This document shows positions 9,887-17,991 of a DNA stretch of 64,000 bases, piece after piece. The first letter of the stretch is position 1. Every line of letters begins with the position of its first letter. Origin of the DNA: Cohnella panacarvi Gsoil 349 (GTDB lineage Bacteria; Bacillota; Bacilli; Paenibacillales; Paenibacillaceae); the NCBI RefSeq assembly GCF_000515335.1, contig NZ_KI911563.1, positions 2,171,603 through 2,235,602 on the forward strand, in the 5' to 3' direction. The translations under genes and the position numbers were made by a program. The notes beneath the pieces were generated by a model. That model was given only the letters and a program-made list of their open reading frames with translations, had not been told where the DNA came from and did no database searches.

Positions 9887-10408
9887 TTACCCTCCTTGAT
9901 TGGGCAGCGTCATGATACGTACGGGACCTTGTTCCGCGGATTTGGCGCCGACGGTTCGAAAGCCCGCTTTTTCATAAATCTTGATAGCCGCGGCATTGTG
10001 CTCGTATACTTCCAAATCGATGGCGTTCAGCCCCAATCGCTCGAATCCGAAGGCGCATATCGCGCCGACGATCTCGAGTCCGAAGCCTTTGCCCTTGGCC
10101 CGCGCGTTGCCGACCATGAGCCGCCCGAACTCCGCCGTTCCGCGAGAGGCATCGATCCGGTATAACGCCGCGATCCCCACCGGTTCATGCAAACCTGCCA
10201 TGTCCTCGGCGATGAACGCGATATCCGCCCCGTTCTCCAGATATCGCGCATACCAGTTCCGATGTTGTTCCCAAGTGATCGTGCCGCTGCTTAGAAACCA
10301 TTGGCGGATTGCGGGGTCGTTCCGCCAAAGGAGCACAAGCTCTAAATCCGAGAGCTCGAGCTGGCGCAACCGTAGACGTTCGGTCCGAATAACGTATGCG
10401 TGGTTCAT
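9887..10408 (-). CDS. GNAT-family N-acetyltransferase (amino-sugar type)
   Basis: A 173-residue acetyl-CoA-dependent transferase of the RimJ/PseH-like branch. The ATG at 10408 is preferred, with AAGGAG eight bases upstream; a start six codons earlier would overlap the previous gene. Visible features: an N-terminal LRLRQLELSDLE beta-alpha unit, the acetyl-CoA loop region NARAKGKGFGLEIV, and the conserved LNAIDLEVYEHNAAAIKIYEKAGF C-terminal part. It lies directly after a DegT-type sugar aminotransferase. That pairing is typical of nucleotide-sugar modification in which a 4-amino group is made and then acetylated, so that is the inferred role. Confidence 0.85.
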   Translation of the reverse strand: MNHAYVIRTERLRLRQLELSDLELVLLWRNDPAIRQWFLSSGTITWEQHRNWYARYLENGADIAFIAEDMAGLHEPVGIAALYRIDASRGTAEFGRLMVGNARAKGKGFGLEIVGAICAFGFERLGLNAIDLEVYEHNAAAIKIYEKAGFRTVGAKSAEQGPVRIMTLPNQGG

Positions 10409-10412
10409 CCGC

Positions 10413-11546
10413 TCACTCCTTGGCATGGGCTGCTACGATTTCGCAGACGCGGTCTACGTCTTCTTCGCGCAGTTGCAGATGCATCGGCAAGGACAGAATC
10501 CGTCCGGACATGTCGTGAGCCCGAGGGCATGTTCCTTGCCCATAGGCGTACATGGCGTAGTCGGTATTGTCCCGGTAATGAACGCCGGGGTAGATCTCGT
10601 TGTCGTTCAGCACATGAAGAAGCTCGTCTCGGTTGCCCGATTCGATCATGAACAGATGGCGGGACGACTCGCAGTCCGCGGCGACGGGGATCGGCTTGGC
10701 GCGGCTGCTTCCGTGGCCAAGGCGATCCTCGTACCATTGCGCGACTTGCCGGCGGAACCGGTTATCCTCGTCCAAATACCGAAGTTGGACAAGTCCGATC
10801 GCCGCCATGACGGAATTACCGTGATACTTGTACCCCAAATATTCGACATCGTATTTCCATTTGTAGTTGCCCGCGCTATGCGTTCGGGTATACGTATCCT
10901 TGTTGATGCCGAGCCAAGTGTACTTCCTGCAGATGCCGTCCATCTCTTCGTCCGCAAAGCAGATCATGCCGGAATCGGCGGTCGGCAAATTTTTGACGGC
11001 TTGGAACGAATAGACCGCCACGTCGGCCTCCTTGCCCGGCATTTCCCCGTGGAGACGGGTTCCGGCCATATGCGCGCCATCCAGGATGAGCGGCAGGCGG
11101 TGCTTCCTGCATATGGCGAGAATATCGGCGTATTGCCCCGTATTGCCGCCTAATCCTACGAACATGACCGCGCGCGTCCGAGGCCCGATTCGCCGTTCCA
11201 AATCTTCCGGGTCCATGCACAGATGCTCGTCAACGTCCGCGAATACGACCTTCATTTTCTCGTAGAGGATCGCGTGATTGGTGGAGACGAACGTCAACGG
11301 CGTCGAGACGATCTCGTCTCCGTCCTGCCAGCCATGGACTTGCTTTAATATTTTGACGGCCAAATGCAGGCCAGCGGTTGCCGAATTCACGAAGTGAGCG
11401 TGCTTATGACCCGTGTAGGCGCGCCATGCGCTCTCGAATTCCACCGTCTTGAACCCGATGCCTGTCCACCCCAGCTCAAGGCATTGGCGGATTTCCTCGA
11501 TGCATTCATCTACTCGGTAAGTTGGCACGAACAATTGGATAGCCAT
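10413..11546 (-). CDS. DegT/DnrJ/EryC1/StrS sugar aminotransferase
   Basis: PLP-dependent aminotransferase of 377 residues that converts a keto nucleotide-sugar to an amino sugar. The PLP Lys is K185 in SFQAVKNLPT, and D156 in LILDGAHM would hold the pyridine nitrogen. The N-terminal FVPTYRVDE and VNSATAGLHLA segments fit the family. It is the first gene of a four-gene minus-strand operon (aminotransferase, acetyltransferase, two glycosyltransferases), so it probably supplies a modified sugar to the glycosyltransferases. The start ATG is preceded by AAGGAGTGAACCGGA. The exact sugar (for example Qui4N, Fuc3N or bacillosamine type) cannot be told. Confidence 0.92.
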   Translation of the reverse strand: MAIQLFVPTYRVDECIEEIRQCLELGWTGIGFKTVEFESAWRAYTGHKHAHFVNSATAGLHLAVKILKQVHGWQDGDEIVSTPLTFVSTNHAILYEKMKVVFADVDEHLCMDPEDLERRIGPRTRAVMFVGLGGNTGQYADILAICRKHRLPLILDGAHMAGTRLHGEMPGKEADVAVYSFQAVKNLPTADSGMICFADEEMDGICRKYTWLGINKDTYTRTHSAGNYKWKYDVEYLGYKYHGNSVMAAIGLVQLRYLDEDNRFRRQVAQWYEDRLGHGSSRAKPIPVAADCESSRHLFMIESGNRDELLHVLNDNEIYPGVHYRDNTDYAMYAYGQGTCPRAHDMSGRILSLPMHLQLREEDVDRVCEIVAAHAKE

Positions 11547-11631
11547 TCCGGTTCACTCCTTACTAGGTCGAAATCAATGATAGTTTATGAGAGACGTTCC
11601 GATACGGATTGGACGAAAGACGGCCAGAACA

Positions 11632-11677
11632 CAAAAAAGAACGGCCGTTAGACGCATATCGCGCCCCTCGGCCGTTC
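11632..11677 (-). terminator. Rho-independent terminator
   Basis: GAACGGCCG / CGGCCGTTC stem (11639-11647 with 11669-11677) followed on the minus strand by TTTTTT. It ends the YkvA-like/hydrolase transcript and insulates the aminotransferase operon. Confidence 0.85.
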
Positions 11678-11695
11678 ACTTGTATTCAATGAATT

Positions 11696-12067
11696 TTAGA
11701 AAATAATCAGACAACCCGATAGAACAACGGCTGCCCAGACCGTAACAATGATCCCCGCCGCCACCCAATTCTTCGGCTTGTCTCTGGCGACTCTGGCCTC
11801 CGCCTTTGCCCTGGCTTCATCCAATACCGACCGAGGCGTCATTCTCAAAGCGAGCTTCACGCCAAGCGGAATAAGGATGAGGTCATCCAAGTAGCCTAGA
11901 ATCGGAACAAAATCGGGAATCAAATCGATCGGGCTGAAAGCATACGCCACCACGCAAGCCGACAACAGCTTGGCATACCCGGGCGTGCGCGCATCCCGAT
12001 AAGCATAATAGAGAACGAAGAGCTGCTTCTTCAACTGTCTCGCCCATGCTTGCAGCGGCTTCAACAT
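11696..12067 (-). CDS. YkvA family protein (DUF1232)
   Basis: Small membrane protein of 123 residues. The central block YKLLSACVVAYAFSPIDLIPDFVPILGYLDDLILIPLGVKLA-type pattern, here with the diagnostic SPIDLIPDFIP-like SPIDLIPDFVP motif, identifies DUF1232. A second hydrophobic helix occupies the last 20 residues. The ATG at 12067 begins just after the hydrolase stop (TAG at 12069-12071), so the genes form an operon; a longer in-frame start would run into the hydrolase. The function of the family is not established. Confidence 0.8.
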   Translation of the reverse strand: MLKPLQAWARQLKKQLFVLYYAYRDARTPGYAKLLSACVVAYAFSPIDLIPDFVPILGYLDDLILIPLGVKLALRMTPRSVLDEARAKAEARVARDKPKNWVAAGIIVTVWAAVVLSGCLIIF

Positions 12068-12068
12068 G

Positions 12069-12917
12069 CTATGCCAGCTCCCGAAGCCACTGCTCGACTT
12101 CGCGGAACGCCCCTTCGCTCGATAGGATGCCGTCATGGTCGGCGTCCAGGATCATCTTCACTTTGGCGTCGTTATGCTCGGCGAACATCGGAGCGTACTG
12201 TCCCGGAACGAACACTTCTTCCTTCTCCCCGACGAGCACGAGCGTCGGCTGGGTCATCGCCTTCAAGCTGCGCTCGTACTTGGCGCTCGGCGCGCGGGAT
12301 TGCAGCAGACGGTAGCTGAGTTCGAGCGTCTCCCGACCATGCCGGCGAGCCGGCGGCTTATCGTTATGCATAACGGTCAGACGGTTGAACCAGCGGATGC
12401 CGAGCTTGTTCATGAAGGTTAACACCGCCAGTCTCGGCACGTTCAGCTGGACCGTGCTCATATGGTTTTTCTCGTAGTTAATGGGCGCTTTCGGGTGAAT
12501 CGCCGGCGCCAGAAGCAAATAAGCGTTAACCTGCCCGGCAAGCGGCTTGTCGGCTAGGCGAAGCACGTTGCCTCCTCCGCCCGAATGGGCGGCAAGGATG
12601 AGCTTGTCCGCCTGCGGCTCGCTCTTCTCCAGCCACACCGCCAAATCCTCGATATCATGATCGTGCTGGCCCACGTATTCTACGTCGCCTCTGCGGATCG
12701 GGTGCAAGCCGTACCCTCTCAGGTCGGGCACGACGACTTGCGCTAACTGCCGCTTCGCGATGAACTCCGCGAGCGGGTGCAAATATTGTCCATCCTCCGA
12801 GATCCCGTGCAGCAGAATCATCAGCTTGTCGCTGTCCGCGCGGTAATGGCGATAACATAAGGATCTTCCGTCCCTGGCTTCGTAGGTTTGGATGGGTGGC
12901 AGCAATCTCTCGTACAT
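12069..12917 (-). CDS. Alpha/beta hydrolase (monoacylglycerol lipase / S33-like)
   Basis: A 282-residue soluble alpha/beta hydrolase. The oxyanion HG sits in MILLHGISED; the nucleophile elbow is AHSGGGG (Ser near residue 111), preceded by a VVPDLRGYG strand; the acid is probably in LVLVGEKEEVF and the catalytic His in DADHDGIL near the C-terminus. A cap segment lies between residues 140 and 215. The fold fits lysophospholipase or monoglyceride lipase-like esterases; the substrate is unknown. It precedes a YkvA-like gene with one base between stop and start. Confidence 0.85.
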   Translation of the reverse strand: MYERLLPPIQTYEARDGRSLCYRHYRADSDKLMILLHGISEDGQYLHPLAEFIAKRQLAQVVVPDLRGYGLHPIRRGDVEYVGQHDHDIEDLAVWLEKSEPQADKLILAAHSGGGGNVLRLADKPLAGQVNAYLLLAPAIHPKAPINYEKNHMSTVQLNVPRLAVLTFMNKLGIRWFNRLTVMHNDKPPARRHGRETLELSYRLLQSRAPSAKYERSLKAMTQPTLVLVGEKEEVFVPGQYAPMFAEHNDAKVKMILDADHDGILSSEGAFREVEQWLRELA

Positions 12918-13040
12918 GAACTGGCCTCCGAGGGTGACTATTGACGCGCTAGTCTTTGAATATCTTGCGAATTACGGCGGGTCGTGAAAATGTTGAATGC
13001 GTTTACAGCCCATTATACCATACTCGAATGTCCCTACGTT

Positions 13041-14495
13041 TTACGTACCGCAATAGGTCCGGTACGGACGCGTCGCTCCCGCCGGCAGCGCGCAGTATTG
13101 TTCCTGCGCGGCGTCGTATGCGAAAGGCCGCGCCAGTACGGCAACCAACCGCTCCATCGCGCCGTAGTCCCCGCGGTTAGCCGCTTCCAGCGCCTCTTCC
13201 ACCCGATGGTTGCGCGGGATGACCGCCGGATTGGCGGCACGCATCAGCTGTTGCGACTCGGCCTGCGAAGCTTGCTGCCTGCCGAGCCTCGCCTTCCAGC
13301 GCTCCTCCCACTCGGCAAACTCCGCGCTTCCGAACAGCGCCTCGTCATCCTGCTTGTTAAGCGTCAGCGCCCGGAACGTGTTCGTGAAGTCCGCCCCTAC
13401 CCGCTCCATGATCTCGAGCAGGTTCTCGATCAAGGTTTGGTCTTGCTCCTCTTCGCCTACGAGGCCGAGCTTCGCCCGCATGCCCGCCAGCCAATGGCGG
13501 CTGTACTGCGAAGCATAGTCCGCCAGCGCGCCTTCGGCCAGCTTGATGGCCTGCTCCTCGTCGTCATGCAACAGCGGCAGCAGCGTCTCCGCGAATCTCG
13601 CGAGATTCCACCCGCCGATCGGCGGCTGATTGCCGTATGCATAGCGCCCCTGCGAGTCGATGGAGCTGAATACCGTCGCCGGATCGTACGCGTCCATGAA
13701 GGCGCACGGGCCGTAATCGATCGTCTCGCCGCTAATGGCCATGTTGTCGGTGTTCATGACGCCGTGAATAAAGCCGACGAGCTGCCACTTGGCGATGAGC
13801 GCGGCTTGGCGCTTGATCACTTCCCGCAGGAAGTTCAGGTAGCGGTCGTCGTCATGCGCGATGCCCGGACAATGCCTCTGCATCGTGTAGTCCGCTAACG
13901 CCCGAAGGTCCTCCGCGCTGCCCCATTGCGCCGCGTATTGGAACGTGCCTACGCGGATATGGCTGGCGGCGGTGCGCGTCAGCACCGCGCCCGGCAGCTC
14001 GACCTCGCGCTGGATCGGCTGGCCGGTCGTCGCGACCGCCAGGCTGCGGGTCGTCGGGATGCCGAGCGCGTGCATCGCTTCGCTGATAATGTATTCGCGC
14101 AGCATCGGTCCTATCGCCGCCCGGCCGTCTCCTCGGCGGGAATACGGCGTCGGGCCGGAGCCTTTAAGCTGAATGTCCACCCGCTCGCCCCGCGGAGTGA
14201 TCTGTTCGCCAAGCAGCAGCGCCCGTCCGTCTCCCAGCATGTTGAAATACCCGAACTGATGCCCCGCGTAAGCCTGCGCGATCGGCTCGGCACCTTCCGG
14301 AATCCGGTTGCCGGCGAACGCCGCGACGCTATCCTCGCTCCTCAGCGCCTCGGCGTCCAGTCCGAGGGATTGCGCCAACGGTTCGTTAAGAACGATGAGT
14401 TTCGGCGAGCGTACGGGAGTCGGGTTCATCTTGGTATAAAAGGACTCCGGCAGCCTCGCGTAACTGTTATCGAAATTCCACCCTGGGTTCGTCAT
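13041..14495 (-). CDS. selO: SelO/YdiU protein adenylyltransferase
   Basis: Pseudokinase-fold AMP transferase of 484 residues, the usual length for bacterial SelO without selenocysteine. It uses ATP in a flipped orientation to AMPylate Ser/Thr/Tyr residues of target proteins, linked to redox homeostasis. Diagnostic blocks: AYAGHQFG near 76-82, GDGRA at 88-92, [18 protein letters not shown] at 109-126 containing the nucleotide-binding Lys111, HGVMNTDNM at 244-252 and IDYGPC with the metal-binding Asp260. The gene is monocistronic; a weak AGGAGGAAACG site precedes the ATG. Confidence 0.93.
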   Translation of the reverse strand: MTNPGWNFDNSYARLPESFYTKMNPTPVRSPKLIVLNEPLAQSLGLDAEALRSEDSVAAFAGNRIPEGAEPIAQAYAGHQFGYFNMLGDGRALLLGEQITPRGERVDIQLKGSGPTPYSRRGDGRAAIGPMLREYIISEAMHALGIPTTRSLAVATTGQPIQREVELPGAVLTRTAASHIRVGTFQYAAQWGSAEDLRALADYTMQRHCPGIAHDDDRYLNFLREVIKRQAALIAKWQLVGFIHGVMNTDNMAISGETIDYGPCAFMDAYDPATVFSSIDSQGRYAYGNQPPIGGWNLARFAETLLPLLHDDEEQAIKLAEGALADYASQYSRHWLAGMRAKLGLVGEEEQDQTLIENLLEIMERVGADFTNTFRALTLNKQDDEALFGSAEFAEWEERWKARLGRQQASQAESQQLMRAANPAVIPRNHRVEEALEAANRGDYGAMERLVAVLARPFAYDAAQEQYCALPAGATRPYRTYCGT

Positions 14496-14660
14496 CGTTT
14501 CCTCCTGCTCCCAACTTCGGTCTTAGGTGTATTATAACCTTTTCATTGCGGTAAGCGTCGCTTCATAAGAAAAGGTTAAACATCGTCGGCATTGCGAAGG
14601 GAAGCTTTTACTTCGGCGTGAACAATCAGTCCGCGTTAGGCAGCGATAGGCGTTAAAGCA

Positions 14661-14692
14661 CAACAACGCCTGCAATCGTGCAGGCGTTGTTG
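14661..14692. terminator. Perfect 14-bp inverted repeat, possible bidirectional terminator
   Basis: CAACAACGCCTGCA and its exact complement flank a 4-base ATCG loop. Read on the minus strand it is followed by a moderately U-rich stretch and lies downstream of the SOS polymerase operon; selO starts on its other side. The rest of 14496-14875 holds no gene; three short GCAGGTAATCC-like units occur at about 14732-14850. Confidence 0.55.
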
Positions 14693-14875
14693 CTAGATCG
14701 GGATTGTGATGGGGGAGACCTGCGGATGTGCAGGTAATCCGTATGTTATCCGCTCAAGTCGACGTTTGGCGTCTAGAGGAACTGTATCTAGGCAGGTATT
14801 CACGGATAATCGGTCAATCTGCCGCTTCAAGACTATATAATAGCAGGTAATCGAATCTCCACCACCGACGGCGCT

Positions 14876-15187
14876 GCTTGTTCACCTTGCCCTGCTCTGC
14901 CTTGCTCTGCCTTGCTCTGCTCTGCCTTGCTCTGCTCTGCCTTGCTCTGCTCTGCTCTGCTCTGCTCTGCTCTGCTCTGCCTTGCTCTGCTCTGCTCTGC
15001 CTTGCTCTGCTCTGCTCTGCTCTGCTCTGCCCTGCTCTGCTCTGCCCTGCCCTGCCCTGCTCTGCCCTGCCCTGCCCTGCTCTGCCCTGCTCTGCTCTGC
15101 CCTGCTCTGCTCTGCTCTGCCTTGCTCTGCTCTGCCTTGCCCTGCCCTGCCCTGCCCTGCCCTGCTCTGCTCTGCCCTGCTCTGCCC
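14876..15187. repeat. Pentanucleotide satellite (TGCYY)n
   Basis: About 310 bp of uninterrupted 5-bp units, on the plus strand TGCTC, TGCCC and TGCCT in mixed order (minus strand GAGCA, GGGCA, AGGCA). Because the period is 5, any frame repeats every 15 bases and no stop arises, so several frames are open: LLCSA-type repeats on plus and AEQSR/AGQGR-type on minus. These open frames are a consequence of the repeat, not evidence of protein. It begins about 12 bases beyond the stop of the yolD-like gene and may form part of that transcript's 3' end. Slippage should make unit number variable between strains. Confidence 0.9.
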
Positions 15188-15198
15188 GACACGCTCCC

Positions 15199-15519
15199 CT
15201 ACCCCCGCACCTCCACGATGCTCGCCAGCTTCACCCACTGGTCCCCGATGAATATCCGGTAAGACAGCAAATCCAGCTTCACGATCGTCCCGCTGACCGT
15301 CCGGTCGGCCTCCGGCTCCCAGAGCAGCAGCTCGATCTCCTCGCCCGTCTGGCAAGCCGCGCTAAGACGCTCGTTGATCTCCTCCCATCGCTGCGGGTCG
15401 AGCATCGGCTTCGTCCTGCGCTCCGGCCGGTTGTTCATCTCGATAATCCGTTCCTTATGCTCGGGCAGCATCATGCGGCTCGACTCCCATAGTCCGTTAT
15501 TCTCGAGCTTCTTCGTCAT
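15199..15519 (-). CDS. YolD-like protein
   Basis: A 106-residue YolD family protein: MTKKLENNGLWESSRMMLPEH at the N-terminus and a C-terminal beta domain with G-x-I-x-K-x-D-x11-D-x-W-V-K-L-x2-I are typical. YolD-like proteins are encoded beside UvrX/UmuC-type Y-family polymerases in Bacillus and Paenibacillus and are thought to be UmuD-like accessory proteins of translesion synthesis. The start ATGA overlaps the polymerase stop by 4 bases, showing translational coupling. Three bases before the satellite the stop TAG ends the frame. Confidence 0.88.
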   Translation of the reverse strand: MTKKLENNGLWESSRMMLPEHKERIIEMNNRPERRTKPMLDPQRWEEINERLSAACQTGEEIELLLWEPEADRTVSGTIVKLDLLSYRIFIGDQWVKLASIVEVRG

Positions 15520-16784
15520 CTATAGTGCCCTCCGATCTTGCCGGCTCTATCCTCGGCTTGCCCCGCGGCCGTCTTCGAGACGGCTCGCATGATCGCGGTG
15601 CTGCCGTATTTATCCTTGAGCGCGTCCGTCGCCCGCTCCAGCATGCGGAATCGGTCCCGCTCGTCGAACAGCGACAGTTGGTACTCCTCCTCGCCGGACA
15701 ATTGGGTGAGTCCGACCGCCACCTTGCGCACCGGCTCGCCGCCCCAATGCCGCTCGAACAGCTCGACCGCCGCCTTGTACACGTGGTTCGTCACGTTCGT
15801 CGGCTCCGGCATCTTCGACTGCCGATAGAAGCCGGTCGGGCGGTCGAAGTCGGCGCCTTGACACCCGGCCGACACGACGAAGCCCATGAAACCGAGCCCC
15901 CGGCAACGCCTGCACACGAGCTCGGTCAACTCCAATAGCACGACCTTGAGCTCCTCCATCGTCCGGTAATCGCGCGGCAGCGTCATCTGATGGCCGACGC
16001 TCTTCGGCGGCGTCTTGTGCGTGTACGGGCTGACCGGACTGTCGTCCTTGCCGTTGGCGAGCCGCCAGTACAGCTCCGCGTCGATGTCGCAGTTTTTCCT
16101 GAACTTGCGGCGCATAAGCCGCTTCAATTCGGGCAGCGGCGTCCTCGCCAAATCCCCGATCGTCGGCATCCCCATCGCCGTAAAATGCGCCGTCATCCGG
16201 CTCCCGACCATGAACATCTTATTGATCGGCTGCTTCCACAACAGCTCCGGCAAATCCGCCTCGCGCAGCACGAACAGCCCGGTGTCGTTCTTTTTGGCCC
16301 ATAGGTCGCAAGCCATCTTCGCCGTCACCTTGGAATAGCTGATCCCAAGCCGCGTATAAATTCCCGTCTCGCTCCGCACTTGATCCTGGATCGCCTGCGC
16401 GATCTCGAGCGGCGTGCCGAACAGCTTCTGGCTGCCCGTCACGTCGATGAACTGCTCGTCGATCGAGTATGGCTCTACCAAATCGCTGAACGCGCGATAA
16501 ATATCCGTAATCTGCATCGAAATATCGATATACAGCTGCATCCGCGGCCGGATAATGACGAGGTCCGGACATTTGGCGATCGCCTCGCGCACCGTCTCCG
16601 CCGTCGTCACCCCGAACTTCTTGGCCAACGGGCAAGCCGCCAGAATAATGCCGCTGCGGCGCTCGGGATCTCCCGCGACGACGACCGGCTTGTTCGCGTA
16701 TTGCGGATTCGCCGCCTTCTCCACCGACGCGTAGAAGCTTTGGCAATCCGCCAGCATAACGATTCTTTCCGCGCTTTGTCCCAT
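15516..16784 (-). CDS. Y-family DNA polymerase (UvrX/YqjW-like)
   Basis: Error-prone translesion polymerase of 422 residues. The first metal-binding Asp is D13 in MLADCQSFYASVE; the catalytic pair D109-E110 is in SIDEQFIDVTG. The little-finger region follows from about residue 245, and QLSLFDE at 369-375 is a clamp-binding QLxLF motif for the beta sliding clamp. It acts at stalled forks after DNA damage. It is the middle gene of a three-gene operon behind two LexA boxes, so SOS induction is expected. Distinct from DinB/PolIV by its context with YolD. Confidence 0.93.
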   Translation of the reverse strand: MGQSAERIVMLADCQSFYASVEKAANPQYANKPVVVAGDPERRSGIILAACPLAKKFGVTTAETVREAIAKCPDLVIIRPRMQLYIDISMQITDIYRAFSDLVEPYSIDEQFIDVTGSQKLFGTPLEIAQAIQDQVRSETGIYTRLGISYSKVTAKMACDLWAKKNDTGLFVLREADLPELLWKQPINKMFMVGSRMTAHFTAMGMPTIGDLARTPLPELKRLMRRKFRKNCDIDAELYWRLANGKDDSPVSPYTHKTPPKSVGHQMTLPRDYRTMEELKVVLLELTELVCRRCRGLGFMGFVVSAGCQGADFDRPTGFYRQSKMPEPTNVTNHVYKAAVELFERHWGGEPVRKVAVGLTQLSGEEEYQLSLFDERDRFRMLERATDALKDKYGSTAIMRAVSKTAAGQAEDRAGKIGGHYR

Positions 16785-16793
16785 TCGTGTCCA

Positions 16794-17165
16794 TCACCCA
16801 TCCGTTAGCTTAACTCCGGTATATTCGCTCGCTTTTCTCAGCGCTTCGTTGCGCAGCGTGCCCCACAGCAACGTCAACTGATGCTCATACCCCCGGCACA
16901 AATAAGCGGCCTCCACGCCCGCCCGCGTCCGCTTCTCCGGGAACAACTTAATTCCGCGCTCCCTGAGCGCTTTGCGCAATTCGTAATGCTCGTTGATCAG
17001 ATCGTCCAGCACCTTCTGCAAGCCGCGCACGAGTATCAAATCCAGCTTAAATCCCGCCTTGCGGGCCGTATCGATGTCGCTCTGGAGATAGTCCAGCATG
17101 ACGGGAATGACAATCGCGTCCTTCACCAAGCGCAGCTCGTCTTTGCTTAGTACAGGCGGTTTCAT
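16794..17165 (-). CDS. Conserved hypothetical protein of SOS operon
   Basis: First gene of the LexA-controlled operon, 123 residues, mostly helical by eye and without signal peptide or membrane segment. Residues 30-75 are rich in alternating charged and hydrophobic positions (DTARKAGFKLDLILVRGLQK), which fits a small helical bundle. It ends nine bases before the polymerase start and begins with GAGAGGATCG upstream of the ATG. Position, equivalent to the small genes preceding uvrX-type polymerases in related genomes, suggests an accessory role in damage tolerance, but no domain is recognised. Confidence 0.75.
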   Translation of the reverse strand: MKPPVLSKDELRLVKDAIVIPVMLDYLQSDIDTARKAGFKLDLILVRGLQKVLDDLINEHYELRKALRERGIKLFPEKRTRAGVEAAYLCRGYEHQLTLLWGTLRNEALRKASEYTGVKLTDG

Positions 17166-17204
17166 CGATCCTCTCCCTTATCGTCCGACGTTCGCATGAA
17201 TCTA

Positions 17205-17218
17205 CGAACGAATGTTCG
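17205..17218. promoter_or_regulatory. LexA (DinR) box 1
   Basis: CGAACGAATGTTCG is an exact match to the Bacillus-type consensus CGAAC-N4-GTTCG. It lies 40 bp upstream of the SOS operon start on the minus strand. Confidence 0.92.
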
Positions 17219-17234
17219 TGTTAATCATTATATG

Positions 17235-17248
17235 CGAACGGATGTTCC
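17235..17248. promoter_or_regulatory. LexA (DinR) box 2
   Basis: CGAACGGATGTTCC matches the consensus at 9 of 10 defined positions and is centred 30 bp, about three helical turns, from box 1. It stands between the SOS operon and the divergent SRAP gene, whose start is 63 bp away, so both could be LexA targets. Confidence 0.85.
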
Positions 17249-17310
17249 TTTATCCACATTTATTTTTTGGGTGTACAGGCTTATACTGATAAAGATAAGG
17301 GGGAATTTCC

Positions 17311-17991
17311 ATGTGCGGACGATATACGATCGTAGTGTCCATCGAGGAGTTAATGCTGAGGTATCTGAGCGACTTGCCGACGAACCGGTACCATACGCCC
17401 CGCTACAACGTCGCGCCGATGCAGCAAGTGCTGGCGGTCGTGAACGACGGGGAGAAGAACAGGCTCGGCGAGCTTCGCTGGGGGCTGGTCCCTTCGTGGG
17501 CAACCGACGATAAGATCGGCTCGAAAATGATTAACGCGCGGGCGGAGACGCTGCTGGAGAAACCCTCTTTCAGAGGATTGGTACAGCGCAAAAGAGCGCT
17601 AGTGCCGGCCGACGGCTTCTACGAGTGGAAGCAGGCCGGGGGCGGCAAGCAACCGATGCGGATTACGATGAAGGACGGCGGTATTTTCTCGATGGCCGCC
17701 TTGTACGATACATGGGTCGCCCCGGACGGGCGCAAAATAAGCACTTGCACGATTATCACGACAACGCCGAACGAGCTGATGGCGGACATTCACGACCGGA
17801 TGCCCGTTATCGTGCGTCCGGAGGACGAGGCGTACTGGTTAGATCGCGGCAACACGGACGCGGCGGGGCTCACGAGCCTGCTGCGGCCTTACGACGCCGC
17901 GGCGATGCGGGCGTATCCGGTGTCCAAGGTCGTCGGCAACGTGAAGAACGATACGCCCGAATGCATCGAAGAGCAAGCGACGCTGTTCTAG
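17311..17991 (+). CDS. SRAP domain protein (YedK/HMCES type)
   Basis: A 226-residue SOS-response-associated peptidase domain protein. Cys2 of MCGRYTI crosslinks to abasic sites in single-stranded DNA through a thiazolidine after Met removal; NARAET near residue 75, the Glu in PADGFYEWK near 106 and HDRMPVI near 162 complete the active site. It shields abasic sites at forks. GGGGGAATTTCC precedes the ATG. The divergent SOS operon and two LexA boxes between them support DNA-damage control. Its stop overlaps the tail of the convergent UMP-kinase paralogue by 4 bases. Confidence 0.94.
   Translation: MCGRYTIVVSIEELMLRYLSDLPTNRYHTPRYNVAPMQQVLAVVNDGEKNRLGELRWGLVPSWATDDKIGSKMINARAETLLEKPSFRGLVQRKRALVPADGFYEWKQAGGGKQPMRITMKDGGIFSMAALYDTWVAPDGRKISTCTIITTTPNELMADIHDRMPVIVRPEDEAYWLDRGNTDAAGLTSLLRPYDAAAMRAYPVSKVVGNVKNDTPECIEEQATLF

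Noticed and set aside
14833..15355. Several long open frames, with LLCSA-type repeats on plus and AEQSR-type on minus
   Set aside because: They arise from the 5-bp period, which gives stop-free reading in several frames; no RBS or non-repeat protein part supports translation.
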